Assembly (NCBI GenBank): GCA_035556555.1
Contig: DATMES010000054.1
Coordinates: 1-52,535, forward strand
Length of the DNA stretch: 52,535 bases
Reading direction: 5' to 3'
Source of the DNA: Frankiaceae bacterium
GTDB lineage: Bacteria; Actinomycetota; Actinomycetes; BP-191
Positions 38,967 to 47,282 of this stretch are shown here, piece after piece. Position 1 is the first letter of the stretch; every line of letters starts with the position of its first letter. A program made the translations under genes and the position numbers. The notes under the pieces are model-generated. The model was not told the DNA's origin. It ran no database searches and saw nothing but the letters and a program-made list of their open reading frames with translations.

Positions 38967-39773
38967 ATGCGCCTGCGAACCGCCGCTCTCGCCCTGCTCC
39001 TCCCGCTCGCCGCGTGCGGCTCTCCCGATGCCCTCACGCAGTCGGCGGTGGAGATCCTCCGCGCGGCCGGCACGAAGACCGTCGAGACCGGCTCCGCGCG
39101 GATGGAGATGCGTTCCGAGGGGTCCGGCTTCTCGATGACCGGCTCGGGGGTCTCCGCCCTCCGGGAGGTCAAGGGCGTCATGACCATGACGATCTCGGCC
39201 GCCGGTCAGAGCACGGAGATGGAGACGCGGCTCCTCGGCGACGTCATGTACCTGCGGATGCCGGGCGCGCCCGGCGGCAAGCCGTGGGTGAAGTTCGACC
39301 TCGACGAGCTGTCGACGATGTCCGGCATCGACCTCGCCGCGCTGTCCCAGGCCCGCCAGAACGACCCGACGCAGGCGCTGTCGTACTTCGCCGGCGTGTC
39401 CGACGACGTCCGCGAGGACGGCGAGGAGGAGGTCCGCGGGGAGAAGACGACGCGGTACAAGGCGACGTTCGACCTCACGAAGGCCCGCGACACCGAGGCG
39501 AAGGCCGAGGCGAAGGCGAACATCGACAAGCTCATCCAGACCCTCGGCACCTCGACCATGCCCGCGACCGTGTGGATCGACGACGCGGGGCGGATGCGCA
39601 AGATGACGTACGAGCTCGACCTGTCGAAGGCGCCGCAGGGCCTCGGCGGTGGCGGCGTGATGACGACGACGTTCGAGATGTACGACTTCGGCGTCGAGGT
39701 CGACGTCGCCCCGCCCCCGGCGAACGAGACGGCCGACGGCGCCGACCTGATCCGCCAGCAGCAGGGCGGCTAG
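38967..39773 (+). CDS. LppX/LprG-like lipoprotein, copy 2
   Basis: This is a 268-residue lipoprotein and paralogue of the upstream gene: lipobox 'LPLAACGS', 'METRLLGDVMYLRMPGAPGG', 'PATVWIDDAGRMRKMTYEL', 'MTTTFEMYDFGVEVDVAPPP'. The segment 'SQARQNDP' is shared exactly between the two copies. It starts with ATG at 38967 and again has TACGAT 6 bp upstream, so this copy may have its own leaderless promoter. A region of palindromic repeats follows the gene. Confidence 0.75.
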   Translation: MRLRTAALALLLPLAACGSPDALTQSAVEILRAAGTKTVETGSARMEMRSEGSGFSMTGSGVSALREVKGVMTMTISAAGQSTEMETRLLGDVMYLRMPGAPGGKPWVKFDLDELSTMSGIDLAALSQARQNDPTQALSYFAGVSDDVREDGEEEVRGEKTTRYKATFDLTKARDTEAKAEAKANIDKLIQTLGTSTMPATVWIDDAGRMRKMTYELDLSKAPQGLGGGGVMTTTFEMYDFGVEVDVAPPPANETADGADLIRQQQGG

Positions 39774-39905
39774 CCCAACAGCACCCGGCCGGACAGGCGC
39801 GACCCCGCCCCGCCCCTAAAGGATCACTGTGTCCCTCGCCGTACGGCGCTCTGGCCGCTGAGGAGACACAGGTGATCGACAAGGCGGGCGGGAGGCCTGC
39901 GCACG

Positions 39906-39964
39906 GTCAGCGTTTCGTGCACGGAACGCCGCACTGTCAGCGTTCCATCGATGAAACGCCGCAC
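39906..39964. repeat. 30-bp tandem palindromic repeat between convergent genes
   Basis: Two 29-bp units (39906-39934, 39936-39964) both read GTCAGCGTT-YC-NNNNNN-RAACGCCGCAC. Their cores, GTGCAC and ATCGAT, are each palindromes. The arms GCGTTTC and GGAACGC of unit 1 pair perfectly with GAAACGC and GCGTTCC of unit 2, so the pair can fold as a nested long hairpin. It probably acts as a bidirectional transcription stop or is a mobile palindromic repeat. Confidence 0.75.
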
Positions 39965-39979
39965 CGAACGGTCGGGGGT

Positions 39980-40945
39980 TCAGCCGAAGAGGCCGGGCAC
40001 CGCGCGGACCTCGCCCACGCGGACGCCGCCGCCGAGCACCTCGGGCGAGGCGATCGCGTCGAGCTCGCCCTCGTCGCCGGTCACGCCGAGCGCACGCAGC
40101 GCCGCGACCATGACCGGCGGGCGGGCCCGCTGGGTGCCGTCGTCGATCTTCAACGCCACCGCCGTCCCGTCGGGCAGCGCGGCGGCGTAGACGCCCTCGG
40201 CGCCGTCCTTGGCGATGATGCCCGGCACGGCCGCGACCAGCCGCGAGACGTCGCGCCCCGTGCCGCCCATGAGCAGCGGCTGGTTGCGGATCGCCTGCGC
40301 GACAAGCGCTTCGGGGGATCCTTCGGCGGCCGTCGCGATGCGGCCGAACGCCCGCGCGAGACCCACCAGGGTCAGCGCGAAGATCGGCGCGCCGCAGCCG
40401 TCGACGCCGATGCCCGCCACCGGCTCGCCCGAAAGCTCCTCGACGACCGCGCGCAGGTGGACCTGCAGCGGGTGCGCGGGGTCGCGGTAGCCGTCCGTCG
40501 GCCAGCCCTGCGCGGCGCAGGCAGCGAGGAACGACGCGTGCTTGCCGGAGCAGTTGTGCTGGATGCGGGTCTTGCCGCCGCCGTGCTGGACGACCGCGTG
40601 CATCGCCTCGACGTCGATGGGGAAGTCGGGCGGCGTGGCGAGCTCGCTCTCCGCGACGCCCGCGCGGGACAGCAGGTCGCGGACGACCTCGATGTGCATC
40701 GGCTCGCCCGAGTGGCTGGCCGTCGCGACGGCGACGTGGGTGTCGTCGAGGCCGTACTTCTCCGCGATGCCGAGCCGCAGTACGCCGGCGGCCTGCATGG
40801 GCTTGTTCGACGAACGCGGGTAGATCGGGACGTCCACGTCACCCACGGCGAACGCCACGGAGCCGTCCGGGCGCAGTGCGACGACGGACCCTGAGTGACG
40901 GCTCTCCACGAACCCGGAACGGACGACTTCAGCGACGATGGCCAT
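39980..40945 (-). CDS. Asparaginase II-family protein
   Basis: This is a 321-residue protein of the Asparaginase_II type (Rhizobium-type, unrelated to E. coli AnsB). Blocks: 'VVRSGFVESRHSGSVVAL', 'YPRSSNKPMQAAGVLRL', 'VATASHSGEPMHIEVVRDLL', 'IQHNCSGKHASFLAAC', 'VDGCGAPIFALTL'. The two serine/lysine motifs (SSNKP, CSGKH) fit the active site described for the family. It hydrolyses L-asparagine to aspartate and ammonia. It ends the minus-strand run that starts with the BKACE gene and lies 12 bp downstream of the HD-GYP gene. Confidence 0.93.
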   Translation of the reverse strand: MAIVAEVVRSGFVESRHSGSVVALRPDGSVAFAVGDVDVPIYPRSSNKPMQAAGVLRLGIAEKYGLDDTHVAVATASHSGEPMHIEVVRDLLSRAGVAESELATPPDFPIDVEAMHAVVQHGGGKTRIQHNCSGKHASFLAACAAQGWPTDGYRDPAHPLQVHLRAVVEELSGEPVAGIGVDGCGAPIFALTLVGLARAFGRIATAAEGSPEALVAQAIRNQPLLMGGTGRDVSRLVAAVPGIIAKDGAEGVYAAALPDGTAVALKIDDGTQRARPPVMVAALRALGVTGDEGELDAIASPEVLGGGVRVGEVRAVPGLFG

Positions 40946-40957
40946 AGGAGCGCGAAC

Positions 40958-41666
40958 CTACCCGGCCGCGAGCCCGCTACCCCCGCCGAGCTGCGCGCAC
41001 ATCTCCACGAACGCATCCACGACCACCGGGTCGAACTGCGTGCCGCCGCAGCGTTCGATCTCCTCGACGGCGTAGTCGAACGGCAGCGCCCGGCGATAAG
41101 GGCGGTCCGACGTCATCGCGTCGAACGTGTTGCACACCGAGAAGATCCGCGCGCCGATCGGGATCCCCTCGCCGGCGAGGCCGTCGGGGTACCCGCGGCC
41201 GTCCCAGCGCTCGTGGTGGCAGCGGATGACCTCGACGGCGTTCCCGAGGAACTTGATGGGGGCGACGATCTGCACGCCGATCAGCGGGTGCGTCTTCATC
41301 ACCTCGTACTCCTCGTCGGTCAGCGGCCCCGGCTTGCAGAGGATCGACTCGGGGATGCCGACCTTGCCGACGTCGTGCAGCAGGAAGCCGTACGACAGCT
41401 CGGCGCCGGCCTCCTGGCCGGGGTTGACGACGCGGGAGAGCGCGCGGGCGTAGTCGTGGGTGCGTTCGAGGTGCTCGCGGGTCGAGGAGTCCTTCGCCTC
41501 GACGATGAACGCGAGCGTGCGCACGGTGGCGAGGTAGTTCTCCTGCAGCGCGGCCAGGGCCTCCTCGAGCTCGCGGGCGCGGGCGCGTTCGGACTGGTAC
41601 ATCGCGTTGACGTCGCGGGCGAGCGTGAGCAGCTGCTCCTTCGCCTGCGCCAGCTCGGCGGCCTGG

Positions 41667-41677
<11 letters not shown>
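40958..41677 (-). CDS. HD-GYP domain protein, probable c-di-GMP phosphodiesterase
   Basis: This is a 239-residue protein. A coiled coil (about residues 1-45) precedes the HD-GYP domain with 'HLERTHDYARALSRV', 'GFLLHDVGKVGIPE' (HD plus GK), 'HHERWDGRGYPDGL' (HHE and GYP), and 'NTFDAMTSDRPYRRAL'. All metal and signature residues are present, so it should be able to hydrolyse c-di-GMP. The GTG at 41677 overlaps the response-regulator gene by 11 bp. Its operon partners are a single-domain REC protein and an RsiG-like protein. Confidence 0.92.
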
Positions 41678-42041
<364 letters not shown>

Positions 42042-42045
42042 CGGC

Positions 42046-42609
42046 CTACGACCCGGCGGGTGGACCGGTCAGGAGGTCGGACACGTCCGCCTCGCCGTCG
42101 CGGTAGCGGCGGGTGATCTCCGCCGAGCAGGCGTCGAGGATCGCGAAGATGCGGCGCCGCTTGTCGGACAGGTCCGACTCCTCGCGCTCGAAGACCCCGA
42201 GCGCCGTACGCAGCTCCTCGTCGGAGCGCGCCGACACGTCGGAGAGGTCGACGTCGGCGACGAGCGCCTCGACGTAGCGGCGGTGCTCGTCGGCGCGGCT
42301 CGGCTCGGCGGCGGAGTGCCTGCCGAGGCCGCGCGGCGCCGTACGCGGGCCGCTGTCGCCCAGGATCTGCGGCAGGTCCGCGAGCAGCGACCCTGTGCCT
42401 TCGCCGCCGCGACGGCCCAGCTCGGCGCGGAGGATGTCGATGCGGCCCTGGACGAGCCGGCGGAGGTACGACGTGTCGGCCTCCTCCTGCTCCGCGTCGT
42501 CGCGGCGGGCGCGCAGGTCGGCGAGCGGGACCGTCGCGATGTCGTCGAGGAAGCCGTCGGCCAGCACGCGGTCGATGCGGCGGTTGCCTCCGGTCGTACC
42601 CTGCGTCAC
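42046..42609 (-). CDS. RsiG-like protein with c-di-GMP-binding motif
   Basis: This 187-residue protein carries in its first long helix the exact motif E(X)3S(X)2R(X)3Q(X)3D, residues E43-S47-R50-Q54-D58. A second helix has E144-S148-R151-(F155)-D159, with Phe in place of Gln. This is the signature of RsiG, the Streptomyces anti-sigma factor that binds WhiG only with c-di-GMP between its two helices. A 70-residue variable linker joins the helices. The GTG at 42609 has GGAAGGGA upstream and overlaps the BKACE stop. No WhiG-type sigma is in the window. Confidence 0.8.
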   Translation of the reverse strand: MTQGTTGGNRRIDRVLADGFLDDIATVPLADLRARRDDAEQEEADTSYLRRLVQGRIDILRAELGRRGGEGTGSLLADLPQILGDSGPRTAPRGLGRHSAAEPSRADEHRRYVEALVADVDLSDVSARSDEELRTALGVFEREESDLSDKRRRIFAILDACSAEITRRYRDGEADVSDLLTGPPAGS

Positions 42610-43448
42610 GGTCGGTCCCTTCCGGTGCCGATGCCCAGGAGTACCCGCGCCTCCGTGGGCGATAACGGGGGGCGCTGCGCGAGGCTTGCCAGCGTAGCCG
42701 CTCGCTCGACGAGCTGAGCGTTGTCCCTGACGGGCTGCCCGGCCGCGAACGTCAGCGTGTCCTCCATCCCGACACGCAGGTGCCCGCCGTGCGCGAGCGC
42801 CGCGAGCATGACGGGGATCGTGCTGCGGCCGACCCCCGTGGCGCTGAACGTCGCGCCGTCCGGCAGCGCCGCGACGCACGCGGCGAGCTGCGCGGGGGTG
42901 CCGGGCATCGCGCCTGGCACGCCGAGGACGAGGTCGACATGGACGTGGCCGCCGGCGGGAGGGCCGTACTTGGCGATCAGGCGTTCGACGGTGGCGAGGT
43001 GACCAGGCTCGAAGCACTCGAACTCGGGGACGACGCCGCGCTCCTGCATCCGCGTGTAGAGCGCGGCGATGAACGCGGGGCGGTTGAGGAACACGTCGTC
43101 GCCGAAGTTCACGGTGCCGCACGTCAGGCTGGCGGCGTCGGGCTGCGCGTCCACGACAGCGAGCCGCGCCTCCTCCGGGTCGGTGACGGCGCCGCCGGTG
43201 GAGAGCTGGACGACCAGGTCGGTGGAGTCGTGCAGCGCCTCGACGGCCGCGCGCAGCGCGCCGAGGTCGAGGCTCGACCCGCCGTCGGCGTCGCGCAGGT
43301 GCACGTGGATGACCGCGGCGCCGGCCGCCTCGCACCCCTTGGCCGCCGCGACGAGCTCGTCGAGCGTGACGGGCAGCGCGGGCGCCTTCGCCTTGGCGGT
43401 CTCCGCGCCGGTGGGCGCGACCGTGATCAGCGTGCCGGTCATGCGCAT
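42606..43448 (-). CDS. BKACE-family beta-keto acid cleavage enzyme
   Basis: This is a 280-residue TIM-barrel zinc enzyme (former DUF849). N-terminal 'GTLITVAPTGAETAK', zinc ligands in 'AVIHVHLRDADG', 'QLSTGGA', 'GTVNFGDDVFLN', 'HVHVDLVLGVPG', and C-terminal 'GGHLRVGMEDTLTF' match the family. BKACE proteins condense a beta-keto acid with acetyl-CoA to give acetoacetate and a new CoA ester. The ATG at 43448 is used; an internal ATG two codons on is possible. Coupled by GTGA to the RsiG-like gene, an unexpected metabolic partner. Confidence 0.9.
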   Translation of the reverse strand: MRMTGTLITVAPTGAETAKAKAPALPVTLDELVAAAKGCEAAGAAVIHVHLRDADGGSSLDLGALRAAVEALHDSTDLVVQLSTGGAVTDPEEARLAVVDAQPDAASLTCGTVNFGDDVFLNRPAFIAALYTRMQERGVVPEFECFEPGHLATVERLIAKYGPPAGGHVHVDLVLGVPGAMPGTPAQLAACVAALPDGATFSATGVGRSTIPVMLAALAHGGHLRVGMEDTLTFAAGQPVRDNAQLVERAATLASLAQRPPLSPTEARVLLGIGTGRDRP

Positions 43449-43500
43449 GATCGTGTCACGCGCGGGGTGCCAACGGGAGCGAACGCGCGTGCTTACGCGC

Positions 43501-44520
43501 TCAGCACCACTGCGCGACGTACGGGTACGGGTTGACCGGGTAGCCGCCGCCCGGGTGGATCTCGAAGTGGATGTGCGGCGAGCCGCCGCGGGCGTTGCCG
43601 GTGTCGCCGACGCGCGCGACCTCCTGGCCGGCGCTGACCCGCTGGCCCGCGCTGCTCGTGAAGCGCGACATGTGGGCGTAGTAGTACTCGTTGCCGTCGT
43701 TGCCGCGCAGGTACAGGCCGAGGCCGCCGTTGTACGACGACGAGGTGCGCGTGACGACGCCGTCGGTGACGGCGTACGCAGGGGCGCCGTACGGCGCGAA
43801 GATGTCGACGCCCTTGTGCGTACGGCCGCCGGAGCGCGGCGCGCCCCACGTGTCGCGGAACGCGTGGTTGGGCCCCACCGGGCACGAGTAGCGGCCGACG
43901 AGCCGCGCGGAACGGCTGGCGCGCGGCATCGCGCGGACGGAGTTGCGGGCCCGCGCAGCGGCGGCGGCGGCCCGGTCGCGGGCGGCGTCCTCGCGGTACA
44001 GGCGGTCGAGCAGGGTCCGCAGCTCGCGCGCGTCGGCGGCGAGGGAGCGTTCGACCTGGGCGGCCTCGCGGCGGGCCGCGTCGAGCACGGCGCGCTGGTC
44101 GTTGAGGCGGCGGTTGAGGATCGTGCCGTGGCGGAGCAGCTGGTCGTCGGCGCGCGACGCGGCGTTGAACAGGTCGAGCCGCTCGATGACCGCCGACGGG
44201 TCGTCGGTGGACATCATGACGACGAGCGTGTCGCCGCCGAGGCCGGTCTGGTACGCGGCGCGGGCGCGGACGGCGTAGCGGGCGCGGATCGCGCCGAGTT
44301 CCTTCTCCGTCTTGCGCAGCTCGCGGTCGAGCTTGGTGATCTTGTCGTTGAGGGCGCCCTCGCGGGCCTCGGCGTCGTGCACGCGCTCGACCAGGGCCTC
44401 GAGCCGCTTCTTCGCCTGCTCGATCGGGTCGGCGGCAGCGGTCCCCGGCACGACGGCGATGGCCGTCACGCAGGCGACGAGCAGGGCGACACGGCGGAAC
44501 GGCACGCGGAGAACCCCCAC
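43501..44520 (-). CDS. Secreted M23 peptidase with N-terminal coiled coil
   Basis: This is a 339-residue exported protein. The signal peptide has 'VALLVACVTAIAVVPGTAAA'. A long coiled coil (about residues 32-185, 'LNDKITKLDRELRKTEKEL') is of the EnvC/NlpD/RipC type. The M23 LytM domain has 'RTHKGVDIFAPYGAP' (HxxxD) and 'SPHIHFEIHP' (HxH), so the zinc site is intact. It is expected to cut peptidoglycan cross-bridges, with the coiled coil linking it to division machinery. It diverges from the DUF4388 gene. Confidence 0.93.
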   Translation of the reverse strand: MGVLRVPFRRVALLVACVTAIAVVPGTAAADPIEQAKKRLEALVERVHDAEAREGALNDKITKLDRELRKTEKELGAIRARYAVRARAAYQTGLGGDTLVVMMSTDDPSAVIERLDLFNAASRADDQLLRHGTILNRRLNDQRAVLDAARREAAQVERSLAADARELRTLLDRLYREDAARDRAAAAAARARNSVRAMPRASRSARLVGRYSCPVGPNHAFRDTWGAPRSGGRTHKGVDIFAPYGAPAYAVTDGVVTRTSSSYNGGLGLYLRGNDGNEYYYAHMSRFTSSAGQRVSAGQEVARVGDTGNARGGSPHIHFEIHPGGGYPVNPYPYVAQWC

Positions 44521-44612
44521 GAATCAGGGCGACTGGGATCCGGGGAACGGTAGCAGGCGCCGTACGGGGCAGGTCAACGTGGCGACGGCTGGCGCAGGCG
44601 GGGACGTAGGCG

Positions 44613-44643
44613 AATGATTGCGCCAATCGGCTCAATGATCGCG
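44613..44643. promoter_or_regulatory. Operator-like repeats in the M23 / DUF4388 divergent region
   Basis: AATGATTGCG (44613-44622) and AATGATCGCG (44634-44643) are direct repeats 21 bp apart, two helical turns. The palindrome GATTG-CGC-CAATC (44616-44628) overlaps the first. The 206-bp gap holds nothing else that I recognise. Confidence 0.45.
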
Positions 44644-44726
44644 TCCGGCGTGCCGATGCCATCCGTACACGGACGGCTGCGCCGGACCGGGGCTCTAGTT
44701 CGAGCACGACTGGTGCGGGAGGCGCG

Positions 44727-47201
44727 GTGCTGAAGGGCGACTTGAGCGCCACGCCGCTGTCCGACGTGCTCCTCGCGCTGGCCGAGCAGGCCGCCACCGG
44801 CTGCCTCCACATCGACGACGAGGCCGGGGACGAGGCGCTCGTCTACTTCAAGAACGGCCTGGTCTACGCGGCGTACGTCCCAGGCCGCCGGCCCCAGCTC
44901 GGCGCGCGGCTCATCTCCTCGGGGGCGCTGGCGCCGGAGGCGCTGGCCGAGGCGCTGGAGGCGCAGGAGACGGAGCTGCAGGGCTGGCGGCTCGGGGAGC
45001 TGCTCGTCCACCTCGGGTACGTCGAGCGGCCGGTCGTCGAGGCGTTCGTCACGGAGCAGCTGCGCGAGGCGGCGTTCGACCTGTCGCGCTGGCTCACCGG
45101 GCGGTTCCGCTTCCGCAAGAACGAGAAGACCCGCGAGGACGTCGGCTCCCACCAGGCCGTCCCCGACCTGCTCGCCGAGGTGACGCGGCGGCGTTCGGAG
45201 TGGGAGAACATCGCCGGCGTCGTCCACGGCCCCGGCGCCGTACCCGTGCTGTCGGCCGGCGGGCTCGCCTCCGCCGAGATGACGCTCGACCAGGACCAGT
45301 GGGCGCTGCTGTGCAAGGTCGACGGGGAGCGTTCGATCGCGCAGCTCGCGCGCGACTGCGGCTTCACGACGTTCGAGGCCGGCCAGATCGTGTACGCGCT
45401 CGTCGGTGCCGGCCTCCTCGACGTCGAGGAGACGCTCGTCGAGGAGGACCCCGCCGAGATCGACGCGGACTTCGCGCCGCTCGGCGCGGCGCTGGCATCG
45501 GTGTTCGGCTCGTCCGAGGAGGAGGCGCCTGCCGAGGGCGACAGCACGCTGGCGCGGATCAGCAGCGCGCTCGTGGTGCCGTTCAACGAGGGGGGCGACT
45601 GGCCCGCGGGCGAGGACGAGGCGCCGGAGAGCGAGATCTCGCGGCTGCTCGCCACGCCGGAGCCGGAGGCCGAGCCGGTCGCGGAGGCTGAGCCCGAGCC
45701 GGTCGTGGAGGCCGAGGTCGTCGAGGCCGAGCCGGTCGTCGAGGAGCCCGCGGCCGAGGAGGCGCCGACCGAGGAGGCGCCGACCGAGGACCCGTTGCCG
45801 CGCAACGACTTCCGGGACGACCTCGCGTCGTTGAACGCAGCCATCGCCGACCTGCCGTCGCTCGGTCTCGGGGCGTCGTTGGAGCCGGAGTTCCCGACGA
45901 TGCCGGAGCCGGTCGCCGAGGCGGAGCCCGAGGCCGAACCCGTCGAGGAGCCCCCGGCGGTGGCGGCCGTGCCGGAGGACCCGTTCGGGGACTCGCTGGC
46001 ACGGGTGTCGGAGGCGTTGAGCGCGTTGCTGGGCGACGCGCTGCCGACCGTCGCCATGCCCGAGCCGCCCAAGGCCGTCGAGCCCACGCCCGAGGAGATC
46101 GCCGCCGCGCGCGAGGAGGAGGAACGGCTGGAGCGCAGCCGCGCCGCCGCCGCCGCGGAGCTCGCCGAGGCGCACGCGATGGCGGAGGCCGCGCGGCACC
46201 AGCGTTTCGGGTCGCGGCTGCGCCGCCAGAAGACGCCGGACGACGCCGCCCGCAAGGAGGCCGAACGCCTCGCCGCCGAGGAAGCCGAGCGGGTCGAGGC
46301 CGAGCGCGCCGAAGCCGAGCGGGTCGAGGCCGAGCGTGCCGAGGCCGAGCGGGTCGAGGCCGAGCGTGCCGAAACCGAGCGGATCGAAGCCGAGCGCGCC
46401 GAAACCGAGCGGATCGAAGCCGAGCGTGCCGAGGCCGAGCGGATCGAAGCCGAGCGTGCCGAAGCCGAGCGCGCCGAGGCCGAGCGCGTTGCCGCCGAGG
46501 AGACTGCCCGACAGGAGGCGGAGCGCGAGGCCGCCGAACGTGCCGCTGCCGACGCCGCCGAAGCCGAGCGGGTCGAGGCCGAGCGCGTCGCCGCCGAAGA
46601 GGCCGCACGCGAGGAAGCCGAGCGGGTCGAGGCCGAGCGCCTCGCCGCCGAAGAGGCCGCACGCGAGGAAGCCGACCGCGTCGCCGCCGAGGAGGCCCGG
46701 CTCGAGATCGAACGCCTCGCCGCCGAGGAGGCCGCCCGCCAGGAGGCCGAGCGCGTCGCCGCCGAGGAGACCGAACGCCTCGCCGCGGAGGAGGCCGCCC
46801 GGGAGGCCGCCGAGCGCGAAGAAGCCGAGCGCGCCCTCGCCGAAGCCGCGGAGCCCGACCCGGAGCCCGAGCCCGTCAACGCGTTCGAGGTCACCGCCCT
46901 CCTCCGCGACCTCAACGACAGCCCCGCCATCGACACCGTCGAGACGGTCGAGGAGTACGTACCCGACGAGTACGTCCCCGAAGGCCGCCCGATGACGCCG
47001 GCCGACCCGGAGCCCGCGTACGCCAACGGCTCCCGCGCCGGCCTGTCCGAGACCGCCGCGCTGCTGCGCGAGCTCACCTCGCTCGGTCTCGACGACGAGC
47101 CGGCGCCCTCCGCCCCGGCGAGCACTCCCCCGCCCGCGCGCTCCGCGCCGCCCGCGAAGGACCAGCCGAAGAAGCGCAAGGGCCTGTTCGGCCGCGGCTG
47201 A
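44727..47201 (+). CDS. DUF4388 protein with long charged single-helix region
   Basis: This is an 824-residue cytoplasmic protein. Residues 1-100 are a DUF4388 domain ('MLKGDLSATPLSDVLLALAE', 'LVYFKNGLVYAAYVP'), found in bacterial signalling proteins. A winged-helix-like segment lies at about 190-230. There is an acidic Glu/Pro/Ala region (about 300-380), then about 200 residues of Glu/Ala/Arg repeats (about 508-706) expected to form a coiled coil or stable single helix. Two similar motifs ('EVTALLRDLND', 'ETAALLRELTS') follow near the C-terminus, then a basic tail. It may be a scaffold linking signalling to the envelope. It starts with GTG at 44727. Confidence 0.82.
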   Translation: MLKGDLSATPLSDVLLALAEQAATGCLHIDDEAGDEALVYFKNGLVYAAYVPGRRPQLGARLISSGALAPEALAEALEAQETELQGWRLGELLVHLGYVERPVVEAFVTEQLREAAFDLSRWLTGRFRFRKNEKTREDVGSHQAVPDLLAEVTRRRSEWENIAGVVHGPGAVPVLSAGGLASAEMTLDQDQWALLCKVDGERSIAQLARDCGFTTFEAGQIVYALVGAGLLDVEETLVEEDPAEIDADFAPLGAALASVFGSSEEEAPAEGDSTLARISSALVVPFNEGGDWPAGEDEAPESEISRLLATPEPEAEPVAEAEPEPVVEAEVVEAEPVVEEPAAEEAPTEEAPTEDPLPRNDFRDDLASLNAAIADLPSLGLGASLEPEFPTMPEPVAEAEPEAEPVEEPPAVAAVPEDPFGDSLARVSEALSALLGDALPTVAMPEPPKAVEPTPEEIAAAREEEERLERSRAAAAAELAEAHAMAEAARHQRFGSRLRRQKTPDDAARKEAERLAAEEAERVEAERAEAERVEAERAEAERVEAERAETERIEAERAETERIEAERAEAERIEAERAEAERAEAERVAAEETARQEAEREAAERAAADAAEAERVEAERVAAEEAAREEAERVEAERLAAEEAAREEADRVAAEEARLEIERLAAEEAARQEAERVAAEETERLAAEEAAREAAEREEAERALAEAAEPDPEPEPVNAFEVTALLRDLNDSPAIDTVETVEEYVPDEYVPEGRPMTPADPEPAYANGSRAGLSETAALLRELTSLGLDDEPAPSAPASTPPPARSAPPAKDQPKKRKGLFGRG
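46285..46490 (+). repeat. In-frame degenerate 30-bp repeats encoding the Glu/Arg/Ala helix
   Basis: Units of 30 bp (10 codons, ERVEAERAEA type) repeat about seven times, built from the 15-bp half-unit GAGCGNGYCGAGGCC. Differences are mostly third-position or single amino-acid changes, so the tract grew by unequal copying. Prone to length change and misassembly. Confidence 0.8.
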
Positions 47202-47225
47202 CCTCTGAACCTTGACGTTCGCGCG

Positions 47226-47257
47226 CCGGTCTCGAGCGTGATGATCTTCAGAGAACG
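47226..47257 (+). repeat. Dispersed 32-bp intergenic motif, copy B
   Basis: CCGGTCTCGAGCGT followed by GATGATCTTCAGAGAACG, in the 81-bp gap between the DUF4388 gene and the convergent acyl-CoA dehydrogenase gene. Confidence 0.8.
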
Positions 47258-47282
47258 GGTGTCGGCCCGGCCACCGTGGCAG

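Noticed and set aside
39906-39964. Two 29-bp repeats as a minimal CRISPR
   Set aside because: There is only one base between units, and the variable part lies inside the repeat as a palindromic core. No spacer and no cas genes.
46285-46490. Regular repeats that could be taken for a CRISPR array
   Set aside because: Repeats are in frame inside a coding region, contiguous without unique spacers, and encode a Glu/Arg/Ala helix. No cas genes.
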